5,226 bases of DNA, taken from contig JAITHR010000038.1 in NCBI GenBank assembly GCA_031279895.1, positions 1 through 5,226 of the forward strand, written 5' to 3'. Under the pieces are notes generated by a model, which worked only from the letters and a program-made list of their open reading frames with translations, was not told the DNA's origin and did not search any database. This document shows, piece after piece, positions 1-5,200 of the stretch. The translations under genes were made by a program, and so were the position numbers. This DNA is from Spirochaetaceae bacterium (GTDB lineage Bacteria; Spirochaetota; Spirochaetia; Treponematales; Breznakiellaceae). Within the stretch, counting starts at the first letter, position 1, and each line of letters begins with the position of its first letter.

Positions 1-1
1 A

Positions 2-1270
2 ATGCAGTATTCGTATGCTATGGGCATAGGCGCCGCGCTTTTGGCGCTCGTTCTCTTTTCCGCGTTCTTCTCGGCCAGCGAAACCGCGTTCTCAACGTTA
101 AACCGGATAAAATTAAAAAATCAGGGGGGCAAACGGGCAGCGCTCGCGCTCCGCCTTGCGGAACAGTACGATACCCTGCTCTCGGCGGTGCTCATCGGCA
201 ACAATATCGTCAACATCGCCTCCTCCTCCCTTGCCACCGTATTCTTCGTAAGCTTTCTCGGCAGCGCCGGCGTGAGCGTGGCCACGCTGGTTATGACGGT
301 CATCCTTCTTTTTATGGCGGAAATCTCCCCGAAAACCCTTGCCAAAGAAGCGCCGGAGAAAACCGCGGTGCTGTTCGCCCCGCTCTTAAACTGCCTTGTC
401 ATTATCCTCGCGCCTCTTAACCGGCTCCTGCTCCTTTGGAAAGGCGTTATCATCCGGCTTTTTCAGGTGCAGGGGAACCGGCGGGTTACTGAGGCCGAAC
501 TGTTGACCTTTGTCGAAGAGGCCCGCCAGGACGGGGGCATAAACGAGCGGGAAGAGACCCTCATCCGCAGGACCATCGCCTTTGACGACCTGTGCGCGCA
601 GGATATTTATACCCCGCGGGTTGACGTATCCGCGGTGTCCGTCACCGATTCGGCTGCGGCGGTTGGCCGGACCTTTCAGGATACCGGCTACTCGCGCCTT
701 CCGGTCTATGAAGATTCGATAGACCGTATTACCGGCCTTATGCTTCTCAAAGACTTTTACCACCAGGTCGTAAGCCGGAAACAGCCCCTCTCTTCCATCG
801 TGAAGCCTGTGGTGTTTATCACGAAATCCATGAAACTGCCCCATCTTCTCAAGACCCTCCAGGAGCGGCAGAGCCATCTGGCGGTGCTGGTGGACGAATT
901 CGGCGGGACCATGGGCATTATTACCATAGAAGACATTCTTGAGGAGCTTGTGGGGGAGATTTGGGACGAGCATGACAAGGTGGAGGAGCCTATCGTGCAG
1001 GTTGCGGAAGGGGTGTACCGCGTACTGGGCAAAGCCGGCGCGCACGACTTGTTCGCGCTGTTTCCGGCGGGCGCGTTTTCGGAGGAAGAGGGCGGAAGTA
1101 CGCGGCATACCACGGTAAGCAACTGGCTCATGGAGCGGTGCGGGAGGATGCCCAAAGAGGGGGAACCTATTGACTTTGAAGGGTTTACCTTCACGCCGTC
1201 CAAGATACACCGCCACCGCATCCTTGAAATCACCCTTCGCCTCCCGCCCGCCGGCGGCGGAGGCACATAA
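2..1270 (+). CDS. DUF21/CBS/CorC_HlyC membrane protein (TlyC/CorC/CNNM-type transporter)
   Basis: The 422-residue protein has the full CNNM/CorB architecture, a family linked to Mg2+ (or Co2+) transport and historically called hemolysin TlyC/HlyC. Hydrophobic segments lie at about residues 8-24, 60-87, 90-107 and 122-150. DUF21 hallmarks are visible: SASETAFSTLNRIKLKN (24-40), the IGNNIVN motif (65-71) and AEISPKTLA (106-114). A CBS pair follows at about 203-320, with GYSRLPVYEDSIDRITGL in CBS1 and LAVLVDEFGGTMGIITIEDI in CBS2, a likely nucleotide-binding sensor. The CorC_HlyC domain spans about 330-415. The ATG at position 2 sits at the window edge, so its ribosome site is unseen; a second ATG (residue 7) at position 20 is possible. 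The last residues (PPAGGGGT) and the TAA stop lie in a repeat shared with both spacers. The gene converges on mutL. Family assignment is firm; transported ion and any hemolytic role are not shown. Confidence 0.93.
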   Translation: MQYSYAMGIGAALLALVLFSAFFSASETAFSTLNRIKLKNQGGKRAALALRLAEQYDTLLSAVLIGNNIVNIASSSLATVFFVSFLGSAGVSVATLVMTVILLFMAEISPKTLAKEAPEKTAVLFAPLLNCLVIILAPLNRLLLLWKGVIIRLFQVQGNRRVTEAELLTFVEEARQDGGINEREETLIRRTIAFDDLCAQDIYTPRVDVSAVSVTDSAAAVGRTFQDTGYSRLPVYEDSIDRITGLMLLKDFYHQVVSRKQPLSSIVKPVVFITKSMKLPHLLKTLQERQSHLAVLVDEFGGTMGIITIEDILEELVGEIWDEHDKVEEPIVQVAEGVYRVLGKAGAHDLFALFPAGAFSEEEGGSTRHTTVSNWLMERCGRMPKEGEPIDFEGFTFTPSKIHRHRILEITLRLPPAGGGGT

Positions 1271-1311
1271 GCTTCCCGCGCCGCGGCTATAAGTACGCAA
1301 AGACCGCTTAC
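1248..1311 (+). repeat. Hairpin-CATAAGC repeat, copy A (overlaps 3' end of the CorC-type gene)
   Basis: The unit begins with a GC hairpin (CCGCC-GGC-GGCGG, 1248-1260), then AGGCA, then a 46-nt core (1266-1311) running from CATAAGC to CCGCTTAC. The first 29 nt match the minus strand of 5141-5169 at 28 positions. The core is matched, inverted, by 1431-1476 at about 35 of 46 positions without gaps. Core ends carry TAAGC and GCTTA, a 5-bp terminal inverted repeat. The TAA of the upstream gene lies in CATAAGC. Confidence 0.8.
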
Positions 1312-1318
1312 AGGCGCA

Positions 1319-1353
1319 CCGTCTCCGACGCCGTCTCCGACGGTTTCATAAGC
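1319..1353 (+). repeat. Tandem hairpin module followed by CATAAGC
   Basis: Two hairpin modules stand side by side. The first (1319-1330) is CCGTCTCCGACG, lacking the last G; the second (1331-1343) is the full CCGTC-TCC-GACGG. Then come TTT and CATAAGC (1347-1353). The mutL 3' end has the same order on the minus strand, but with a different second hairpin. Confidence 0.75.
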
Positions 1354-1368
1354 CCGCCGGCGGCGGGC
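1352..1368. other. Strong GC hairpin between the convergent genes
   Basis: GCCCGCC and GGCGGGC form a 7-bp all-GC stem around a GGC loop. No T-run follows on either strand, so it is not a canonical intrinsic terminator. Its place in the middle of the convergent spacer would still suit 3'-end formation or RNA protection for either transcript. Confidence 0.45.
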
Positions 1369-1418
1369 GGCACATAAGCGTCATGCTATACGCGGCGAAG
1401 CGGGCGGCGTCCGCTTAG
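1352..1418 (+). repeat. Hairpin-CATAAGC repeat, copy B
   Basis: A strong hairpin GCCCGCC-GGC-GGCGGGC (1352-1368, 7-bp stem) is followed by GGCA and a 46-nt core at 1373-1418. The core runs from CATAAGC to CCGCTTAG and has a 6-bp terminal inverted repeat (TAAGCG/CGCTTA). Its length equals that of copy A although its interior differs. Its first 14 nt, CATAAGCGTCATGC, recur on the minus strand at 5088-5101. The 15 nt at 1352-1366 are identical to 1246-1260. Confidence 0.75.
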
Positions 1419-1430
1419 GGGTGCGGCGTG

Positions 1431-1504
1431 GTAAGCGGACAGTCCTTTGTTTGAGGCGCGGGGCGGGAAGCTTATGAAACAGCCGGAGGCTGCGTCGGAG
1501 ACGG
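1431..1504 (-). repeat. Hairpin-CATAAGC repeat, copy C (overlaps 3' end of mutL)
   Basis: Read on the minus strand, the unit is CCGTCTCCGACG (1504-1493), then CAGCC-TCC-GGCTG (1492-1480), TTT, and a 46-nt core (1476-1431) from CATAAGC to CCGCTTAC. GCGGGAAGCTTATG at 1463-1476 is the exact reverse complement of 1266-1279. The mutL TAA stop lies in CATAAGC, and the hairpins encode the last MutL residues. Confidence 0.8.
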
Positions 1505-3304
1505 GCCGGCGGCGGGGCGTTTGACGGCTTTGCGGAGATCTTCTTTCGTTAATGCGAACCAGAGGGGGCGACCGTGGGGGCAGCGGGGAACCGGCAGGCG
1601 CAGCGCCGCGTCCGCCAGCGCGAGCGCCGCGTTTTCGTCAAGATAGTCCCCGTCCTTTACGGCGCCGTGGCAGGACAGGGTGGCGGCCCAATGCTCGACC
1701 ATGTTCTTCTCATGGTGCCGGAGGTTTAGAAGCTCCCGCACCGTTTGGGTGTCCCCAAGCCGCCAGTCGGCGGGGAGCGCCTCAACCCGCCATGAACCGC
1801 TTTCCTGCACAATACGCACCCCCAGCCGCTCAAGCTCCTCCTGACGGGCCGCCAGAAAGCGGTCGTCCGCCTCGCTTTCGGTAACAAACGGGATGGCCAC
1901 GAGGAGTTCCTGCCGGGGTATGGGCTTGGAGAGGAACTCCTCATAGAGGATCCGCTCGTGCGCCGCGTGCTGGTCTATGATGAAAAGCCGGTCGTCTTTT
2001 TCAACCGCGATGAAAAGGCCAAACACCCGTCCCAGATACCGTATGCCGTACCGCGCCGGCGCCTCCGCCGCGACCGCGATCGGGAGGGATAACGGCGTCT
2101 TTTCCGGCGCGGGATACGCAAAAGCGGCGCGGGCCAAGGAATTCGGAAGCGCCGGCGCCTCCATATCGGCTTCACCGGCTTCACCGGCTTCAAGGGCAAG
2201 GGACTCGGCGGACGCGGGCTGCGCGGGCCGGCCTGAAACCGCCGGAAAGGAGGCGAGACCGCTTGCGAGGCTCTCATGGCGGACAAAGTCCCGCAGCGCG
2301 GCGGTTACCGCGTGGTGGATGGCGCCGGAATCGGAAAACCGCGCCTCCCGTTTGGCCGGATGGATATTGAAATCCGCCAGAGACGGGTCAATCGTAATGT
2401 ACAGCGCGCCTATCGGATGGTCCGGATACCAGCCCTGCGCCCCGTATTCAAGGGCCTGGGCAAGGGAGGGGTTCTGAATACGCCTTCCGTTGGCAAAGAT
2501 GTACTGGTGCCGCCGGTCGGGGCGGGATACTTCCGGGCCGCCTATCACCACCGTTACGGAAAAGCCCGCGCCTGCGGCGTTGATTTCATAGAGGAAGTCC
2601 TCGTTCCCCGTGATTGCCGCGCCGAACCGCGCTTTGAAGCCGGAAGCCTGATTAAGGTGGACTTTAAGTTTGCCGTCCTGGGCGAAACGGAACGAGAGCG
2701 CGGGAAACGCCAGGGCTTTATCGATAAAAGAAAGCCGGCACTGGTTCGCCTCGCTCCAGCTCCGCTTGAGAAACGTTTTGCGTACCGGTACGGCGTCGAA
2801 CAGATCCCGCGCCCGCACGCTGGTTCCTCTGGTGCGCCGGCTTCGGGTGATTTCGGCGCGCTCCTCCGGCCCCACCTCAAGGCGCCACGCCTCGCAGCCG
2901 TTCGTGCTTGTCAGCACCTCAAGGCGGGAAACCGCGGCTGCCGCTGCCAGCGCCTCCCCGCGAAACCCCAGCGTATCCGAGAAGGCAAGGTCTTCCAGTG
3001 CGCGTATCTTGCTGGTGGCGTGGGTCTTCCAGCAGATTGCCGCGTCTTCCCGATCCATGCCGCACCCGTCGTCAATCACCTCGATACGGCGCAGGCCGCC
3101 GTCCTCGATGTTCACCTCGATATTCCGGCTTCCGGCGTCAACGGCATTGTCTATAAACTCCCGCACCAGAGCCGCGGGCCTGTCGATAACCTCTCCGGCG
3201 GCTATCTTGCGCACTTCATCAGGCGGAAGAAAAGCAATCTTTCTTTTATCTTCTTTCGTATCTTCTTGCGTAGGTTCTTTCGTATCTTCTTGGGTCGTAT
3301 TCAT
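1472..3304 (-). CDS. mutL: DNA mismatch repair protein MutL (endonuclease type)
   Basis: MutL couples mismatch recognition by MutS to strand removal. The 610-residue protein has an N-terminal GHKL ATPase: IAAGEVIDRP (34-43), REFIDNAVDAG (48-58, with E49 the probable catalytic base and N53 the Mg2+ ligand), DDGCGM (78-83), HATSKI (95-100) and TLGFRGEAL (111-119). DFNIHPAKREARF (311-323) closes the ATPase/transducer region. An Ala/Pro/Glu-rich linker (about 342-418) leads to the dimerisation domain. That domain carries DQHAAHE with E455 (444-455), which fits the DQHA(X)2E(X)4E endonuclease motif, plus SCHGAVK (544-550) and CPHGRP (575-580). QELLVAIP (465-472) is a candidate beta-clamp motif. 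These predict a nicking MutL, as in bacteria without MutH. The ATG at 3304 has AGGAG upstream overlapping the xseB stop. The first 20 residues are a charged duplicated extension, and the last 14 or so residues come from an intergenic repeat. Third gene of the xseA-xseB-mutL cluster. Confidence 0.97.
   Translation of the reverse strand: MNTTQEDTKEPTQEDTKEDKRKIAFLPPDEVRKIAAGEVIDRPAALVREFIDNAVDAGSRNIEVNIEDGGLRRIEVIDDGCGMDREDAAICWKTHATSKIRALEDLAFSDTLGFRGEALAAAAAVSRLEVLTSTNGCEAWRLEVGPEERAEITRSRRTRGTSVRARDLFDAVPVRKTFLKRSWSEANQCRLSFIDKALAFPALSFRFAQDGKLKVHLNQASGFKARFGAAITGNEDFLYEINAAGAGFSVTVVIGGPEVSRPDRRHQYIFANGRRIQNPSLAQALEYGAQGWYPDHPIGALYITIDPSLADFNIHPAKREARFSDSGAIHHAVTAALRDFVRHESLASGLASFPAVSGRPAQPASAESLALEAGEAGEADMEAPALPNSLARAAFAYPAPEKTPLSLPIAVAAEAPARYGIRYLGRVFGLFIAVEKDDRLFIIDQHAAHERILYEEFLSKPIPRQELLVAIPFVTESEADDRFLAARQEELERLGVRIVQESGSWRVEALPADWRLGDTQTVRELLNLRHHEKNMVEHWAATLSCHGAVKDGDYLDENAALALADAALRLPVPRCPHGRPLWFALTKEDLRKAVKRPAAGPSPTQPPAVS
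2171..2188 (-). repeat. In-frame 9-nt tandem duplication in the MutL linker
   Basis: TTCACCGGC occurs twice in direct succession, with a partial third copy. On the coding strand it encodes the GEAGEA stretch near residues 374-379 of the flexible linker, where small length changes should be tolerated. Confidence 0.7.
3251..3292 (-). repeat. 24-nt period duplication at the 5' end of mutL
   Basis: The 18-mer TTCTTTCGTATCTTCTTG occurs at 3251-3268 and again at 3275-3292, a period of 24 nt. It encodes an eight-residue repeat (QEDTKEPT then QEDTKEDK) ahead of the conserved ATPase domain. This stretch is visibly poorer in GC than its surroundings. Confidence 0.85.
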
Positions 3305-3316
3305 ACCGCGTCCGTA

Positions 3317-3321
3317 CTCCT
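3317..3321 (-). promoter_or_regulatory. Ribosome binding site of mutL, overlapping the xseB stop codon
   Basis: On the minus strand AGGAG starts inside the TAG stop codon of xseB and ends 12 nt before the mutL ATG. The spacing is long, but it is the best purine run available. It supports the ATG at 3304 and suggests translational coupling of xseB and mutL. Confidence 0.5.
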
Positions 3322-3556
3322 AGGGCTCTTCCTGATCAAAAAGCCCCAGCTCAGGCGGGGATTCCGCCTTGTCCTCCGGCCCGTTCAGCACTATCTCAAT
3401 GCGCCTCTCCATCTTATCAAGGTCTTTTTCCAGAGCGCGGGCAAGGCGTACCCCCTCTTCAAAAGACTTGAGTGCTTCGGCAAGCGGGATGTCCGGCTTC
3501 CTTATAGCTTCTCCAAGGCGCTCAAGGCGCTCAAGGCGCTCCTCAAAATGTTTCAT
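3320..3556 (-). CDS. xseB: Exodeoxyribonuclease VII small subunit XseB
   Basis: XseB subunits bind XseA to form ExoVII, a metal-independent single-strand DNA exonuclease that trims to oligonucleotides in both directions. The 78-residue product shows the family pattern: FEERLERLERLGEAI in the first helix, a short turn DIPLAEALKSFEEGVRLA, then a second helix ALEKDLDKMERRIEIVL, followed by an acidic tail (PEDKAESPPELGLFDQEEP). The length is normal for XseB. The ATG at 3556 follows AGGA with a 10-nt spacer (3567-3570). The gene lies 105 nt after xseA and 15 nt before mutL, in the same direction. The first helix contains an in-frame 9-nt tandem repeat (3515-3541) giving the Glu-Arg-Leu repeats. 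Identification rests on both sequence and adjacency to xseA. Confidence 0.93.
   Translation of the reverse strand: MKHFEERLERLERLGEAIRKPDIPLAEALKSFEEGVRLARALEKDLDKMERRIEIVLNGPEDKAESPPELGLFDQEEP
3515..3541 (-). repeat. 9-nt tandem repeat in xseB
   Basis: AAGGCGCTC is present three times in a row. On the coding strand it yields the repeated Glu-Arg-Leu of the first XseB helix, so copy-number change would shift the helix by three residues while keeping frame. Confidence 0.8.
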
Positions 3557-3661
3557 GGCGTTCCCGTCCTGTACGTCGGTCTTGAAAGCGCGCTCCGCTT
3601 CCCCCTTCCCGCGCCGCGGGGATTACCGGTAGTGTACCGGTTACACGCTCTACGCGCAAGG
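3557..3661. other. xseA-xseB spacer with palindromes and a repeat fragment
   Basis: This 105-nt gap holds no plausible gene. It contains two palindromes: CCCGCG-C-CGCGGG at 3608-3620, and ACCGGT-AGTGT-ACCGGT (6-bp stem, 5-nt loop) at 3625-3641. Neither is followed by a T-run on the minus strand, so an intrinsic terminator is not supported. RNA processing or partial attenuation between xseA and xseB is possible. The 15 nt at 3605-3619 (CTTCCCGCGCCGCGG) are identical to 1272-1286 in the convergent spacer, in the same orientation. A fragment of the intergenic repeat family may therefore explain why this gap is wider than the xseB-mutL gap. Confidence 0.6.
3567..3570 (-). promoter_or_regulatory. 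Ribosome binding site of xseB
   Basis: AGGA on the minus strand lies 10 nt before the ATG at 3556. It is weak but supports this start; no other start codon in frame precedes the conserved FEERL motif closely. Confidence 0.45.
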
Positions 3662-4867
3662 TCAGTCAGCGTCTTCCGGCTCAACCCGGTCAACCGTGGC
3701 AACGAGGGATCCCCGAAAGAGGCGGATAGCCAGCCGGTCCCCCGGTTCGATACCGCCAACATCCCGCGCCGTGCCGCCGGTCCGCTCAAGGGTAACCACC
3801 GCGAATCCCCGTTCCATAATCGAGCGCGGGCTTCCCGCCTCAAGGTGAAGGACCGCCCGCTCAAGGCGGCGCCGCCGCGTTTCAACACACGCTTTGAACC
3901 CGTCAAGCAGCGCTTCCCTGGCGTCGTCAAAGCGGATGAGGCGGGGCTGGAGGAGCGTGCGGAACCGGTACGCGATGTCCCCGGCGCCGAAGGGCTTTGC
4001 GAGGAGCCGCGCCTTTTCAAGACGGCCTTTTATGACGCGGCACAGGGCGTCGGCGCTGTTTCTTACCAGAGAAAGGGTTTCCTCGCGGCTTGCGCTTACC
4101 AGTTCCGCCGCGGCTGAGGGGGTCGGCGCTCTGAGGTCCGCGGCGAAATCGCAGAGCGCGTAGTCTATCTCGTGGCCTACCGCGCTTATGACCGGAATGT
4201 CCGACGCTGCCACGGCCCGGACCACCTTCTCTTCCGAAAACGGGAGCAGGTCTTCGATTGACCCGCCGCCGCGCCCGATAATGAGCGTGTCCGCAAGGCG
4301 CCACCGGTTCGCCTGTTCCACCCGTCTGGAGAGGATCGCCGCCGCGTCGGATCCCTGCACCGGCGCCGGAAGGATGACGATCCTTATGTGGGGCGCGCGC
4401 CGCCGCGTTACCGAAAGAATGTCCCGAAGCGCGGCGCCTGTGGGGGAGCTTATGACCCCCACGGCTTGCGGGAAACGGGGGATCGGCTTTTTGCGCTCGC
4501 GGTCAAAAAGCCCTTCTGCGGCAAAGGCGCGTTTCCGTTTTTCAAGGAGCGCGAGAATGTCTCCGGCGCCGGCAAGGGCCGCCTCGTCGCAGACGAGCTG
4601 GTAGGCGCCCCGCTGACCGTACACCGAGAGGCTTCCTCTGGCGCGGACGAGCATACCGTCCCGCATGGCGAAGTCGATATGGTTGAACCGGTGCCGGAAC
4701 ATCACCGCTTGAAGGATACAGTGGGTATCTTTCAGGGTGAAATAGCAGTGTCCCGCGCCGGAGACGCGGCAGTTGGAGAGTTCGCCTTCCACCTGTATCG
4801 TGGAAAACGCGCTTTCAAGATTCCGCTTGATAAGTTCCGTAAGCTGTGAAACCGAGAGGGTATCCAT
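3662..4867 (-). CDS. xseA: Exodeoxyribonuclease VII large subunit XseA
   Basis: This is the catalytic subunit of ExoVII, which degrades single-stranded DNA and acts in mismatch-repair excision and in clearing ssDNA. The 401-residue protein has an N-terminal OB fold (about 1-100, beginning LSVSQLTELIKRNLESAF, with VEGELSN at 26-32). The nuclease domain includes VGVISSPTGAALRDI (136-150), IIGRGGGSIEDLLPFS (196-211), SAVGHEIDYALCDFAADLRA (228-247) and PTPSAAAEL (248-256). D149, R199, H232 and D235 match the E. coli catalytic set D155, R205, H238 and D241 with a constant offset. A coiled coil (about 260-340) and SPRSIMERGFAVVT (346-359) follow. E. coli XseA has about 456 residues, so the coiled coil here is short. 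The start is uncertain. The ATG at 4867 fits the family, but GGAGG lies only 1 nt from it. The ATG at 4879 adds four residues and has GGAG 10 nt upstream. The ATG at 4954 would translate intergenic repeats and is unlikely. Confidence 0.95.
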   Translation of the reverse strand: MDTLSVSQLTELIKRNLESAFSTIQVEGELSNCRVSGAGHCYFTLKDTHCILQAVMFRHRFNHIDFAMRDGMLVRARGSLSVYGQRGAYQLVCDEAALAGAGDILALLEKRKRAFAAEGLFDRERKKPIPRFPQAVGVISSPTGAALRDILSVTRRRAPHIRIVILPAPVQGSDAAAILSRRVEQANRWRLADTLIIGRGGGSIEDLLPFSEEKVVRAVAASDIPVISAVGHEIDYALCDFAADLRAPTPSAAAELVSASREETLSLVRNSADALCRVIKGRLEKARLLAKPFGAGDIAYRFRTLLQPRLIRFDDAREALLDGFKACVETRRRRLERAVLHLEAGSPRSIMERGFAVVTLERTGGTARDVGGIEPGDRLAIRLFRGSLVATVDRVEPEDAD

Positions 4868-4885
4868 ACCTCCCAGCATACCACA

Positions 4886-4943
4886 CCGTCTCCGACGGTT
4901 CCACAGCCTCCGCCCCGTCTCCGACGGCTTCAGCATGGCCGCC
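4886..4943 (+). repeat. Two direct 29-nt units starting with CCGTCTCCGACGG
   Basis: CCGTCTCCGACGG is present at 4886-4898 and 4915-4927. Each is followed by a degenerate 16-nt tail ending in CCGCC, so the units are both 29 nt long (4886-4914, 4915-4943). On the minus strand the first unit supplies GGAG 10 nt before the ATG at 4879, so the repeat may act as the ribosome site of xseA. Confidence 0.75.
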
Positions 4944-5016
4944 TGTTGCTTCAAAGCGGTGCAACACCGTGTCCGGTTAGCGGGCTTGCACAGCCCAGGC
5001 GCTGCTACGCTTCGCG

Positions 5017-5036
5017 CCGTCTCAGGCGGTTTGCAA
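5017..5036 (+). repeat. Degenerate hairpin module with CATAAGC-like tail
   Basis: CCGTC-TCA-GGCGG keeps a 5-bp stem through a T-G wobble pair, with loop TCA in place of TCC. It is followed by TTTGCAAGC, resembling the TTTCATAAGC that follows the module at 1331. Confidence 0.5.
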
Positions 5037-5056
5037 GCGCCGCGTTGTTGTGCGTA

Positions 5057-5101
5057 GTAAGGGGCGGCGCGTTGTTCGGGGCGCGTGGCATGACGCTTAT
5101 G
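5057..5101 (-). repeat. 45-nt CATAAGC core, copy E
   Basis: On the minus strand the core runs from CATAAGC (5101-5095) to CCCTTAC (5063-5057). Its first 14 nt equal those of copy B. It starts 6 nt after the end of copy D, separated by GGTTC and adjoining bases, so D and E are tandem. Confidence 0.65.
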
Positions 5102-5106
5102 GAACC

Positions 5107-5169
5107 GTCAGCGGACAGTCGTTGTTCGTCGCGCTCCGCAGGAAGCTTTTGTGCCTCCGCCGCCGGCGG
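5107..5169 (-). repeat. Hairpin-CATAAGC repeat, copy D
   Basis: On the minus strand the hairpin CCGCC-GGC-GGCGG (5169-5157) and AGGCA precede a 45-nt core (5151-5107) from CAAAAGC to CCGCTGAC. The first 29 nt differ from copy A at one base (CATAAGC to CAAAAGC). AGCGGACAGTC at 5110-5120 is shared with copy C (1434-1444), at nearly the same distance from GGAAGCTT. Confidence 0.8.
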
Positions 5170-5174
5170 CAAGA

Positions 5175-5200
5175 AATTGTTTAAAACCGTCGGAGACGGT
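5175..5200 (-). terminator. Possible weak terminator built from the repeat hairpin
   Basis: On the minus strand ACCGTC-TCC-GACGGT (5200-5186) has a 6-bp stem and is followed by TTTAAACAATTT, the only place where the hairpin precedes a T-rich run. It could end a leftward transcript from a gene beyond the right edge. The stem is short and the T-run broken, so this is tentative. Confidence 0.3.

Noticed and set aside
386..1300. A 304-codon minus-strand open frame opposite the CorC-type gene.
   Set aside because: The plus-strand gene has clear, complete family motifs along the whole interval, while the minus frame has none and begins in repeat sequence.
1319..1349. CCGTC-TCC-GACGG followed by TTTC, considered as an intrinsic terminator of the CorC-type gene.
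   Set aside because: The stem is only 5 bp and the T-run three bases, and the same module occurs where termination makes no sense. I list it as a repeat instead.
2276..4117. A 613-codon open frame on the plus strand, antisense to mutL, xseB and xseA.
   Set aside because: It crosses three well-supported genes and their gaps, shows no recognisable domain, and is rich in Arg/Pro/Ala. Long antisense frames are expected opposite GC-rich coding sequence.
4871..4882. Extended -10-like TGGTATGCT on the minus strand just before xseA.
   Set aside because: No matching -35 is present, and transcription would start almost at the start codon, after the ATG at 4879.
4886..4943. Two 13-mers spaced by 29 nt, considered as a small CRISPR array.
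   Set aside because: There are only two repeats, each too short, the intervening sequence is itself similar between units, and no cas gene is present.
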